64,000 nt of DNA from Dendrocalamus latiflorus (Eukaryota > Streptophyta > Magnoliopsida > Poales > Poaceae): NCBI GenBank assembly GCA_017311315.1, contig CM029632.1, positions 12,733,014 through 12,797,013 of the forward strand, given 5' to 3'. Under the pieces are notes generated by a model. That model saw nothing but the letters and a program-made list of their open reading frames with translations. It was not told where the DNA came from and did no database searches. A program made the translations under genes and the position numbers. Below are positions 47,166 to 59,019 of this stretch, piece by piece (within the stretch, counting starts at the first letter, position 1; each line of letters begins with the position of its first letter).

Positions 47166-47653
47166 TATCAAATTTCTGGCTAACTACACGCCGAATCACA
47201 CATATCCTGAATACATCCATGATCATGTATCACACATGGTCGCTAATTCGCCAATCGCAATCACATTTCTCTTCGAGTGTTTTGTCCAGATGCAGAGTAT
47301 AATTTGTATATGGGTTTGGAACGTCTGGTCCTGCAGGCACGCATCGCTGGACCTTTTGCAGAGCAATTGCACATGGATTAGTTTAATAAATTAATGGAAG
47401 TCTAGTTAAAAATGTGTACCACTTATTCATTTTCAATAGAATTCTGCTTGAATTAAGCATGTCTGTTCATAGTTCCAACTCGCTTCCTAAGGCACGCGTC
47501 GATCGTGCCCATAGTCCACAACATTGAACACGAAGAGAACTAGCTAGAAAGATTTTATATGGATGATCTAGCTAGCAATTGTAGCCACGTGTAAGTGTAT
47601 GGAGTTTTGAAGCCTACTAGGTCGGCATGAGCTTGTCAAGAGAGGGGGAGTGA

Positions 47654-47931
47654 GAGCAACTCCAATCGGTTCTTTATCCTGCTCTTCATTGTATATTTAC
47701 CTAATATGACTCAAGAAATGGACTCCAACCGGTTCTTTATCCTCCTCTTCATTTTTATCGAGTCGCTATTTTCTCCCGGCCGCTAGCTAGATTTGGCGAG
47801 CCCCTCCTCACTCGCTTCTCAAATAGCTAGGCCATTGGAATGCTAACTCAAATAGAGAGCTGAAAATAATAGCTAGCCTCTTCATCCTAGGAAATAGAGA
47901 GGGAGAAATGACTAATGGGATGGAGTTGCTC
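47654..47931. mobile_element. Tourist-like MITE, 278 bp, TSD TGA
   Basis: Ends GAGCAACTCCAATCGG and GGGATGGAGTTGCTC are flanked by TGA (47651-47653 and 47932-47934). It includes a short internal direct duplication of 'actccaa(t/c)cggttctttatcct' at 47659 and about 47721. Confidence 0.85.
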
Positions 47932-47934
47932 TGA

Positions 47935-48719
47935 GGCTTTGGTTTCTTTTCTTTTTTGTTTTTTAGACATTTTTGTTTTTCCTTTTTTCTTCTTTTTTGT
48001 ATTATCTGTAATAGTATAGTTTTTTATTTATTAAAATTTAATTACACATAAAAACTAAACATTTTCAATCGTTATACTGTAAAAAGAAAAGAAAATCTAA
48101 GCTTATAAACACATCGGAACACTTACCTTCATTGATCGTACGTCCGTGAATGCATGCATATCATCTGCAGGTTCACGAATATGTGCTCTGGACAACCATC
48201 CGACATTCCCACCCACCAGTGCGGACCCACGATTTTACCAAAAGGTATGTCACACCAAAATTTTCATATGTAATTCGGTAAAACCATTTGCTAATCCGGT
48301 AAATAATTTTAAAATTTGCACCGTAATTCGGTATACAAGCACTAAATAATATGATAAATCTTAAATTCAAAGATTAAGTTGCACCGTAATGCGCTTGCTG
48401 TAGCGGATTGGTTGGAGCCGTCTGATGGATCAGCATCATCGAAGCTAACTTCGAGTGAGAGACACAGGAATCGCTCCTGATTTTTCTCACCCTGAAAAAC
48501 TATTCGCTAGCATGATTTTTCGGGTTTAGCTTCTAATTTTTGATTTTTAGTTTACTGTTTTTTATTTCATTTTTCTAGCTTTTTAGTTATTTTTGGTTTT
48601 TTATCTTTTTTATATTCCTTTGCATTGTCTGTGATGGATTAACCTATTTTTTCTATTTTTAATTTTAATTACGTCAAAAAAAGCTATACATATATAGTGA
48701 AAAATAAAACAGCTGTTGT
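47935..48719. repeat. AT-rich DNA with MITE family B fragments
   Basis: Fragments at about 47940-48080 and 48530-48710 carry the family words 'tttttgttttttag', 'gtattatctgtaatag', 'tttttatttcatttttctagc' and 'ttgcattgtctgtgatggattaac'. Between them (48090-48500) I recognise no gene. Confidence 0.55.
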
Positions 48720-50520
<1,801 letters not shown>

Positions 50521-51170
50521 GCTACCGATTGAACGGCCAAGAATTACCAAGCAGGCACGGAATCCTCATGTGAGCATGGTTCTCGCGAGATGATCCCAGT
50601 GAGCAGGGAGGGAGGCGGGGAGAAGCCGTCAGCGTCAGCTGTGAAGCTCCAGGAGCGGCAAGACCCCACGGCCGTGAACCCAACCCAAGCCGCAGGGCCG
50701 GGCCAAGCAGCCCAAGGGGGCCAAGAAGGTCGCCGTTGCCGCTGCGGATGTGGCCGTTGCCTCCCCGGAGTAGAGATGGCGTCCACCGTGCTGGACTTGT
50801 GCGCCGTGCTACTCCGCGCCGGGGACCTCCCGCGCGGCGCACCGCGCCGGACCTTCTTCGCGCCGCTCACCTTGCCCCAAGATGCCTCCTCCACGCTGCT
50901 CGCCCCGGGACGCCGCCTCCGCGCCGTCTTTCTTGCTTGCCTGGTCTCGCCGCCTACTACTAGCTCGTCTCCGCTTTGGGCTTGCTCCCCTCGCCTCGAA
51001 ACCACTTGCCCCTACCTCGGTCCGTCCGGGATTCCGTGCCTCAGCGCCGCGCCTTGGCTGGGCCCCAGGGTATGCCGTGGCCCACCCCGCATACCCTGTG
51101 GGTCCGCCCCTGCCACCCACTGATTTACTCCTCGTACGTCGCGACGAGACCGATTCAGCCATCTCCCAAT
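50521..51170 (+). other. GC-rich, gene-like stretch without identifiable product
   Basis: An island with open frames on both strands (for example 50590-51123 plus). One plus-strand frame reads KQPKGAKKVAVAAADVAVA then stops near 50770, a lysine/alanine-rich tail that could be a captured gene end. I do not recognise a domain, so no CDS is called. Confidence 0.35.
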
Positions 51171-51415
51171 CAAAACGCACGTAAATAATGTGGCACTCCG
51201 TGCAAAGTCAGCGCACGCGCGTGCGCGCGCAGATTTTAGCTCCGACGCACGCGCGGCGGCCTCAGATTTCCAACCCAAAGCCGACGTAAAAAAAAGCCAG
51301 CGGGGCCGGTGCAGTCGCTAGTGGAATGCGCGCGGGCTCCCTGTGTCGTCGCCCCCACGTCCTCCACGGAGATGGTTCACTCGCCCGGTCGCGGCGTGCC
51401 AAATCGCACGCATCT
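51170..51415 (+). repeat. GC-rich block duplicated at 54390-54615 (copy 1)
   Basis: Shares with copy 2 in the same order: 'aaacgcacgtaa', 'gtcagcgc', 'attttagc', 'gccgac', 'cacgtcctcc', 'cagagat' and 'ggtcgc(a/g)gcgtgc'. Moderately diverged. Its function is unknown. Confidence 0.7.
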
Positions 51416-51544
51416 ACGATAATTTTTAAATATTATTTTTTATGATAGAATTAACAAATTGATTATACTAGACATTATATCAATTTTAGATCTTTTTATA
51501 ATTTCTCTAGTGAACAATCAGAATTTAAAAACCGAAAGCTATAG

Positions 51545-51835
51545 GCTCCACTTATTTTAGTTTATGTTTCAACTTCTAGCTTAATTTTCACTATTCTTAA
51601 ATTTCGCTTTTTCTAGTTTTTTTGCTTTTTGGAGCTTTTTTGCCGGTTCTCTTTTCCCATATTCGTTTGCGTTGTCCGTGATGGACTAACATGTTTTTTC
51701 TATTTTTAATTTTTTTAAATTTAGTTACGTCAAATAAGTCGTCATTAGCTAAAGTATAATTTTAATTAGCTACAATATAATTTTAATTATAAATCAGCTT
51801 ATTTTAGCCCAACCGAGCGGCATCACAATCACAGT
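51545..51835. repeat. MITE family B copy
   Basis: Ends in 'ttagcccaaccgagcgg'. The interior has 'ttgccggttctcttttccc', 'gtttgcgttgtccgtgatgg' and 'tttagttacgtcaaataagtc'. The copy at 55983-56278 is its near-complete reverse complement. No clear terminal inverted repeats. Confidence 0.7.
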
Positions 51836-52040
51836 AAAAAAACCTACACAGTTTAGCAGTACGTTCCAGAAGCACGGAATTAATTAATCCCATCCGATCG
51901 CTTCACCAATCATCATTGATATGAGTTCCTTGTCAAACGTCACGGAATTATTCTCTAGATACTTCCAATCAGTACGAGTCAACAAAAATTAATAGTCGTA
52001 CGACTACAGGTCGCCCCAATAGTAGTATTAGCTGATTCAG

Positions 52041-52392
52041 AGATCGAAAGACCCCGATCACCCATACGAATTGACATCGACGACGTGCGGATGTGACTTT
52101 CGGGTAGTACATTGGGCCTGTTTAGCTGCTGTTTATATTTTTAGCTGAAATTTTTATATTTTAATTATTTACGGTATATATTACAGAGAGAGATACTTAC
52201 GATTTTGGCTGGTATGAGATCGAAAGACCCCGATCACCCATACGAATTGACATCGACGACGTGTGGATGTGACTTTCGGGTAGTACATTGGGCCTGTGTA
52301 GCTGCGGCTTATATTTTTAGCTGAAATTTTTATATTTTAACTATTTACGGTATATATTACGGAGAGAGATACTTGCGATTTTGGCTGGTATG
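52041..52392 (+). repeat. 176-bp perfect-period tandem duplication
   Basis: Copy 1 52041-52216 and copy 2 52217-52392 differ at only a handful of bases, including 'gtgcgg/gtgtgg' and 'gctgctgttta/gctgcggctta'. Each copy contains 70 bases of non-repetitive DNA plus the first part of a family A MITE. The remaining part of the MITE follows at 52393-52490. Confidence 0.93.
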
Positions 52393-52524
52393 TTGAACTT
52401 TTAACATCGTTTAACATGTAGACTCCGTCTTGAAAAAAATTCTCCGTTTGAAAGTTAGGTACTGTAACAAAAACCAAAAGTCACCACTTCGAAGGAAATG
52501 ACCAGACCCAATACGGGATACTAC

Positions 52525-52775
52525 GGGGGTGTTTGGTTGCCAGCCACAGTTTACCACGCCTAAGGTTAGGCAAGTTTGACCAACTTTGAGAGCTGTTTGG
52601 TTGCAGCCACAGTAGATTCCCTTCCAGCAAACTAGATCCCACGCGTCAATGACTCAAAAAAGTGTGGCAAGATTCCCTTAGGCTTGCTAAGGTGTAGCAA
52701 AGAATTTGAGCACCTCAACTTAAGCAAGTGTGGCAATTTTTGTTGGCAAAGTGTGACTAGCAACCAAACAGCCCC
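52525..52775. mobile_element. MITE family C (Tourist-like), 251 bp, TSD TAC
   Basis: Ends GGGGGTGTTTGGTTGC and GCAACCAAACAGCCCC are flanked by TAC (52522-52524 and 52776-52778). The interior has 'ggcaaagtgtgactagc' and 'gacgcattgac' words. It is the inverted relative of the copy at 55318-55575. Confidence 0.87.
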
Positions 52776-52777
52776 TA

Positions 52778-52955
52778 CATACCTACTCATTCAATCTAGA
52801 AACTTGATTGCCACGTTGTCATTCCGACTTTTCTACTCAAGAGCAATAATGCAATTTGTGTACATTAGGCAAACAGTACGTGATACGACATGCCTACTCA
52901 TTCAATCTAGAAACTTGTTGCCGTGTTGTCATTCCGACTTTTCTACTCGAGCATT
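52778..52955 (+). repeat. Two-copy ~109-bp direct repeat
   Basis: 'cctactcattcaatctagaa' and 'cattccgacttttctactc' occur at 52782-52840 and again at 52891-52949. Confidence 0.88.
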
Positions 52956-53299
52956 ATGTTTTTCTTCTTTTATGTGCATGTACTTACTAGTATATTGGAT
53001 TTGCACCTGATAAGTGATAATGGTGCCGACAGGCCAAGCATCTCAATTAATTGGAGAACACGGCGTTTGATTACTCTAATTCGATGGACGACCAAAAAAA
53101 CAGAGAGAGAGAGATAATTCACAGATAGGCCATGGATCATGGAGCAATGAATTCTCAGGAGACGAGAAACTGAGGATCATGAGATGGGTCCCCTATCTGT
53201 CGCACCGAAAATTAAGGAAGGGAACAAAGAAACAAGGAGAAGAATATACTCCGCGATGCAATCATGCATGCAGCTGCAACAACAGCTCGATCCATCTTA

Positions 53300-53809
53300 G
53301 AGCATCTTCAATAGTGACTTAAGGTATCTGTAGTGTATGAAAAGAAGAGGTCTTAAGCCACCTTAAGGTCAACCTTATACATTACAGGGGTGACCTTAAG
53401 CAGACCCTAAGCAAAAAAAGCTTAAGGCTGGTCCTCAAGCTAAAGACCTGGCCATAAGCATTAAAATACAATTTTTCTTTATCTGCCAAGTGGGGTCGTC
53501 TTAAGGCCCCTTGGGTTATATACACTATGGAGTTGGTCTTAAGGTTTAGATGGGACCCACCTTAAGACCCTTTGGGTTATATACACTACAGATGCCCTTA
53601 TGAGCTAACTCTAAACATATTATTTTATATTTTAATAGAAGAGAGAGAAAAACTATCTCTTGATCAATAGCTAGTCTCATACACACATTTCAAGATTATG
53701 TGAGAGTGTCATGTGAGGCTATTTATGTTATGAGCTATGTACTAAAAGTTAGTACTATTGGAGAAGTTGTCTTAGAGTTAGTAACTAGCTTATACTGTTG
53801 GAGATGCTC
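53300..53809. mobile_element. Tourist-like MITE, TSD TTA, with a second MITE nested inside
   Basis: Outer ends GAGCATCTTCAATAG and CTGTTGGAGATGCTC are flanked by TTA (53297-53299 and 53810-53812). Without the nested element it is about 231 bases. Confidence 0.87.
53322..53597. mobile_element. Nested Tourist-like MITE, 276 bp, TSD TTA
   Basis: Ends AGGTATCTGTAGTGTAT and ATACACTACAGATGCCC are flanked by TTA (53319-53321 and 53598-53600). Inserted close to the left end of the outer MITE. The inside repeats 'taaggcccctt' and 'accttaag' words. Confidence 0.86.
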
Positions 53810-54029
53810 TTAGTGCGTGAATTGAAGGAGGGAGACCGCCGTTAGCTGAATGCTTGGTCCGGTGGATGCTAATTTGGTGGGGAGGCAACTAATTAACGGC
53901 CATCCTGATCGGTAGTGCATGCCGTTGGTTTGCAGTTCTGGAGACTAGACACACGCATGTTCAGATTTGGTTTTTTCCCAATCAGGGAACTCGTGGCCCA
54001 CACGTGCTCGTAGTAGCTGTATTATACAT

Positions 54030-54260
54030 ATTGGAGCACCGGGTGGGTTTTTTGGGCTGGGATTTCGGTTTTTGTTCTATGGTTTTGAATTCTAGTTGTC
54101 TGTGAAAGACAATACGTAGATGCATACGATTTTATTTGATATAACTGAACTCGATGCAGTATCTACTACAATCTATCTGTTGACTTCGTCTTAAAAAAGA
54201 CATATAGTTTAATAACTAGTTATTATAGTAGAAAGTGGTAAACCCAAGCCACAAACCAAA
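54030..54260. repeat. MITE family A copy, diverged
   Basis: Has 'ttttgggctgggatttcgg', 'acgattttatttgatataac', 'gttgacttcgtcttaaaaaa', 'gtagaaagtggt' and 'aagccacaaacc'. Same order as the 46452 copy. Confidence 0.55.
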
Positions 54261-54279
54261 AAGAAGACGAGCTGTGATG

Positions 54280-54389
54280 CATCAGGAGAGTCAGACGTTG
54301 ACCGTCGCATACACCCCATGCTGCCATGCCATGCACTACGTCAGGGAGAAGGGAAGGCTTGGTCGCCCGCGCACACGCATCTCCGGATG
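54280..54389. other. GC-rich flank of the duplicated block
   Basis: Short unassigned stretch before copy 2 of the duplicated block. Confidence 0.3.
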
Positions 54390-54615
54390 AAACGCACGTA
54401 ATTTGTGTGGCACGCACGGGCATATCCGGCCGGCACGGGCAGTAGCTAAGAGTCAGCGCCCGCGACATTTTAGCACCGAGACGCGCGCGCCAGATCCCAA
54501 GTAATCCAGAGCCGACATCGAAAAAACAGCGGCGCCGGCGCGCGCGGTACGTAGTGGGGTGCCCTGTGCCACGCGCACGTCCTCCGCAGAGATCGCTCGC
54601 TCGGTCGCAGCGTGC
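54390..54615 (+). repeat. GC-rich block duplicated from/with 51170-51415 (copy 2)
   Basis: See copy 1 for the shared words. Both copies are followed within about 300 bases by a family B MITE, so a larger ancestral segment may have been duplicated. Confidence 0.7.
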
Positions 54616-54904
54616 AGGTTACTAGAACGTCACAGGTTAGATAGTTTGTTCGACATGTACACTCCAAATGATGAGATGTCACTAAGGTCCTCTTTGGCAG
54701 AACTCTAGCTTTAGAAAATCTGTAGATTTTTTAAAGCTGGTCATCTGTAACTCTAGGAAATCCTGGATCTAAAGTTGCAGGCATGTTAAGTGCATTTACA
54801 TGACTCATTTCATTTATATTATATATTAAATAAAAATATTTAAATCACTTTAATTTAGTCAACAAACTACAGATCCAGCATAGATCTCGGAGCTAGAGCT
54901 GTGC

Positions 54905-55115
54905 CAAACGGGGCCTAAGGCTCCGCTCCGCGTTTGCTTTATGTTTTTTTAATCTTTTTCTAGTGTATTGTTTTTTTGTTTTTCTCTTATTTCTTGGTGT
55001 GGTCTGTGCTAATATAACTTCTATTTGTTTATATTGAATTACGCAGAATAAGCTAATAGTAAACACTGTGCAAAATAATCTATAAACTTTGATTTATAAG
55101 CCACTTGGAGCAGCC
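54905..55115. repeat. MITE family B copy, partial
   Basis: Carries 'gctccgcgtttgctttatgttt', 'cttggtgtggtctgtgctaat' and 'gaattacgcagaataagct'. Diverged. Confidence 0.55.
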
Positions 55116-55317
55116 CTAAAGCAATAACTATTACCACGGCACCACCACTGTAGCACTAATTGAAGATGACGTGGCCAGTATCCCTTTACTCTTATTTTTG
55201 CGCACAAACTGAAGCTCCAGGAAGAACTAATGCAGTTGGCACATGCACGGAGTGATGGGGATGATAAAAAATAGATAGATTCCAGAATACGACATGGTGG
55301 CATCCGGCAAGAACTAA

Positions 55318-55575
55318 GGGGTTGTTTGGTTGCTAGCCACACTTTGCCAACAAAAATTGCCACACTTGCCTAAGTTGAGGTGCTCAAATTCTTTGCCACA
55401 CCTTAGCAAGTTTAAGGGAATCTTGCCACACTTTTTTGAGTCATTGACGCGTGGGACCTAGTTTGCTGGAAGGGAATCTTGCCACAACTGTGGCTGCAAC
55501 CAAACAGCTCCCAAAGTTGGTCAAACTTACCTAACTTTAGGCGTGGTAAACTGTGGCTGGCAACCAAACACCCCC
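55318..55575. mobile_element. MITE family C (Tourist-like), 258 bp, TSD TAA
   Basis: Ends GGGGTTGTTTGGTTGCTAGC and GCAACCAAACACCCCC are flanked by TAA (55315-55317 and 55576-55578). Almost the reverse complement of the copy at 52525-52775, so the two make a 2.5-kb-apart inverted pair. Confidence 0.9.
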
Positions 55576-55982
55576 TAACTAACGATCCACGTGGATGCAA
55601 GAGTAATGGAAAAGATGGGAGTTGGATTGGCCGTGGAATCTAGCTTGCTTTTTCGGGTCATATATGAATTAAGAAGTGTGTTTTACGCAGGCATGAGTGG
55701 AGACGAGAGGCGAGGAGTGGAAGAAAAGAATGGGGAGCGCGTGCGCGGGCGTGGAGGCTAGACGCGTCAGGAGAGCGGACGACGGCTGGAGATGAGGAGA
55801 TGAGAGAAGCAGCTGGGAAGGCAGAGATGCTCACGCCTACGCGGTTTATCCCTCCTTTTGTCCTACCTCCTCTCTGCTTCGTGGACACGGTCCATGGACT
55901 ACAGGGTATGCTTTGCACTAAATGGATAGATCATACAGACACAGCCCAACCAAGCTTACCGCATAATTGGATTGCAGACTAA
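55576..55982. other. Intergenic DNA, no gene recognised
   Basis: A mildly GC-rich part at 55680-55800 opens short frames without similarity that I recognise. Confidence 0.35.
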
Positions 55983-56278
55983 GATCCCGCTCGGTTGGGC
56001 TGAAAAGCTATACCTTATAACTGAAATTGAACTGTAGCGTCTGAAATTTTACTGTAACTGAAGGTGGCTTATTTGGCGTAATTAAATTTAAAAAAATTTA
56101 AAAATAAAAAAAATATGTTAACTCATTACGGACAACGCGAACTAACGAATACAGGAAAAAAAGAACCGGCAAAAAAAGCTAAAAAAAGTCAAAAGTTTAG
56201 AAAATACGAAATTTATAAATAGTGAAAATGAGCCAGAAGCCAGAAGTCAAAACTGAAATGAGTGGGGCCTAAAGCTCT
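55983..56278. repeat. MITE family B copy, near complete
   Basis: Starts 'cccgctcggttgggctg', contains 'acggacaacgcgaacta', 'aagaaccggcaaaaaaagct' and ends 'gaaatgagtggggcct'. Reverse complement of the 51545-51835 copy. Confidence 0.72.
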
Positions 56279-57074
56279 TAGGTCTAGTCTTAGATGTACC
56301 ATATATTCTTAGTCATGTATTTGGTTTGCCATACTTTTTTTAGCTTCATAACTCATGTGGCATAGATTTAGTTTTTTTTTTGCCTAAGTTTGTCATACTC
56401 GTGATGCTAAATTTTGTTGCCACAAAAAGTATGGCAAACTATAGCTGGATAAAGTTAGTTGTGATAAAGTTAGATATCAACCAAAAAGATCCTTAATCTT
56501 TTCTCTGAGGTGTCTTCATTTGCCACATATTTTGTTGTTTTTGTTCAATATAGTAATTGAATCGTGCATTTTGGAGTGGGTTTTGTTTTACGAAAAGAAA
56601 ATCGGAACCCACCTTTTAAATGATGAAAAAGAAACCAAATTTGTGAACTCTAGCATGATAATCTAAACACTTTCTTTTGATCATGTCACAAGAAAAAACC
56701 TACGAGATTTTAGTAGTCTTGACTTCAAAAGTTGAATTAGCAAAGGTAAAAATAGAAAGTTAATCCCACATATGTGGTTTTTCTTTCCGAAACGTGACGT
56801 TTGGGCGTCTTTTTTTAGGAGCTGAAAATATTTTATTACAAAAGAATTTTAGCTCATCTTTGAACTATTCAACTTATAAGTAAAGAGTAGGACTTTATTT
56901 TCCTTTGGTTGTTGCATAAAAATCTACGACAAAGAATACACGGTCGTTTCCAATAGAATCTCCCACTCAACTTTTCCAAGCATCTAGAAAAAAACCAAGT
57001 ATTAACCCAATAACAAGGCCGAACAGTTTAATTCAATCGGAAAAGAAGGCAACTTTCCAGGCATCAAAGGTCAT
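56279..57074. other. AT-rich DNA with a MITE-like stretch
   Basis: Bases 56290-56500 carry 'ggtttgccatactttttt' and 'ccacaaaaagtatggcaaactat', a diverged relative of family C. The rest, to 57074, has no recognised content. Confidence 0.4.
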
Positions 57075-57305
57075 GTTCTTTACGGTTTCTAAAAGTGATT
57101 TTTGATTTTTACTATAGTATCTAACTTTCAAATAGAGTATTTTCTTAAAACAGAATCTACAAGTTAATTATAGTACACGTTAAAAGTTCAATATCTGTAT
57201 CAACCAAAATCTCAAACGAGTTTCTCTCTCCGTAATCTCTGTTGTAAATATTTAAAATTTAAAAATTTTAATTAAAAGTTATAAATCACAGCTATATCAA
57301 ACATG
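57075..57305. repeat. MITE family A copy
   Basis: Full word order from 'tttttactatagtatctaac' to 'ataaatcacagctatatcaaacatgacc'. It ends about 400 bases upstream of the Nudix start codon, so it lies in the promoter region of that gene. Confidence 0.75.
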
Positions 57306-57710
57306 ACCTTTACCCCAACGCATGGACGGCTAGAAGCTCAAACAAACCGCTGCCCAAGCAAGCATCGCCACAGGAAGCGTAGGCCATGCACCCTGTCCAC
57401 ACTCGGCGCGCCACCTGGGCATCGACCCACTCGCTCCCTGCTGCGGTCCTGCCCACCTTTTTGTCCTCGCTCTGCCCTGCCGTTGCCACGTTTGCGTCGC
57501 GCCGCCCACTCGGCAACGACACGGACAACCACAGCAACCGCGCCCAAATCCTATTAATAGCCATGAATCCCCACCCCCCTCTGCTCCAACTCCAGCTCCA
57601 CCTCCCACTGGCAGATCCAAAGATAGCGCGATCGCATTCCATATTTGAGAATACAGTCACGAGCTAGCTAGCTCGTGGCCTGAGCAAGCGATCCAAGAAA
57701 CCAAGAATCC
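57306..57710 (+). promoter_or_regulatory. Nudix gene promoter and 5' UTR
   Basis: GC-rich from 57340 with a CCTATTAATAG word at about 57549-57559 that could act as a weak TATA box. Pyrimidine-rich sequence follows at 57570-57610. No other signals are recognised. Confidence 0.45.
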
Positions 57711-58220
57711 ATGGCGGCGGTGATGGTGGCGAGGCAGGGGCGCGAGCTGCAGCGGTACAGCGCGAGCACGGGCGGGCGCATCGTGGTGGGGTGCATCCCG
57801 TACCGCGTGCGCGGGGACGGCGAGGTGGAGGTGCTGGTGATCAGCTCGCAGAAGAAGGGCGCCGGGGCGGGGGTGGTGTTCCCCAAGGGCGGGTGGGAGC
57901 TGGACGAGTCCATGGACGAGGCGGCGCGCCGCGAGGCCCTGGAGGAGGCCGGCGTGCGCGGTGAGACGGGCGCGACGCTGGGGCGGTGGTGCTACCGGAG
58001 CCGGCGGTACGACGCGACGTACGAGGGGTTCATGTTCCCGCTGCGCGTCACGGATGAGCTGGAGCGGTGGCCCGAGATGGCCGCGCGGAGGCGGGCCTGG
58101 GTCACGACGCAGCAGGCCATGGAACTGTGCCCGCACTGGTGGATGCGCGAGGCGCTCGAGCGCTTCGCCGACCGCCTCGTCTCCGCGGCCAAGCCGATGC
58201 TCCTCAACGCCGCCTTGTAG
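57711..58220 (+). CDS. Nudix hydrolase, plant NUDT17/18/4-like, single exon
   Basis: 169 residues from the ATG at 57711 to TAG at 58218-58220, with no introns. Nudix enzymes cleave nucleoside diphosphates linked to another group X, needing Mg2+ or Mn2+; the closest plant relatives act on diphosphoinositol polyphosphates or dinucleoside polyphosphates. The Nudix box is perfect: G at the start of the GGWELDESMDEAARREALEE block (about residues 63-85), with the REALEEAGV helix holding the metal-binding Glu residues. The short N-terminus (MAAVMVARQGRELQRYS) could be a mild organelle signal, but this is unclear. The codons are strongly GC-biased at third positions, as in many single-exon grass genes. 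The substrate cannot be fixed from the sequence. Confidence 0.94.
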   Translation: MAAVMVARQGRELQRYSASTGGRIVVGCIPYRVRGDGEVEVLVISSQKKGAGAGVVFPKGGWELDESMDEAARREALEEAGVRGETGATLGRWCYRSRRYDATYEGFMFPLRVTDELERWPEMAARRRAWVTTQQAMELCPHWWMREALERFADRLVSAAKPMLLNAAL

Positions 58221-58652
58221 GCGCGCGGTCTCGCCAGCACCTCGCGTTTCGCCCTCCTCGCCGTGTGTGCGCACTGCCGGCTGGGCTCGGCCAGGGCCGC
58301 GCGCGCGCGGCAGCGGCTGGCTCAGGTCTCCCGGCCCGGGCTGGGCTCGGGCCCCTGGTATGGAGATGAATGGATGGAATGGAACACACAACACAAGGGA
58401 GTCACGAATCAGAACATTGGGTTGTGACAGGAAACGGCTTGTGCATTTTTTGTTTGTTTGGGATTCAAACAGCATGTAAATCTTACGTAGTTGACCAAAT
58501 TCTTTCTGCCGATAGAGGAAATGCGAGTAAAGGTTCGCTGCCAAAATCTGACCCCCGCTAATTAAGTGCCTGGTAAATCAATACAAACATCTGACTTTCT
58601 GAAGCAGCATCTTTGTTCCTTTTATTTCTATCTTGCTTTGAGATATGGTAGG
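58221..58652 (+). other. Nudix 3' UTR and downstream DNA
   Basis: A GC-rich stretch to about 58360, then AT-rich DNA. No poly(A) signal can be chosen with confidence. The LTR element begins at 58653. Confidence 0.45.
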
Positions 58653-58883
58653 TGTTGTGGCTACAGACTAAACAGAGAGAGATGGTAGTGGAGAGGTGGG
58701 AGTGTTCTGTCTCACCCTTCCCCTCATCTTGATATATATATTCACATGGGGTATACTTTTACAGTTATGCCCTTATATCCATACATCCCTATTAGGGACA
58801 CTTATGTCATTACACATGTTACTCTGGTTCTTATAACCTCCTAACAGGCCTGCTGGGCTTAGGTGGGGGCCACCCCTACGACA
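58653..58883. repeat. Left LTR of the non-autonomous element
   Basis: 231 bases, TGTTGTGGC...CTACGACA, with 'gatatatatattcaca' as a possible TATA region near 58730. Confidence 0.92.
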
Positions 58884-59019
58884 GGAGCCTCTCATGGTGA
58901 ATGGCTTCACAGGGCCGAAGCCATGTCGCCGAGTCCTTTGTCCCCTCTGTCCCCTGCGGCCTGTGAATTTCTCCAAGCTTGTGGCTGGGGAGCATGAGGT
59001 CTGGGATGGAAGGTGCCTT

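Noticed and set aside
50590..51123. 177-codon GC-rich open frame
   Set aside because: Other frames on both strands are equally open, there is no recognisable domain, and no splice-supported extension. Recorded as a gene-like stretch only.
57657..58544. 295-codon minus-strand open frame over the Nudix gene
   Set aside because: Shadow of the high-GC3 Nudix coding sequence; the plus frame has the perfect Nudix box.
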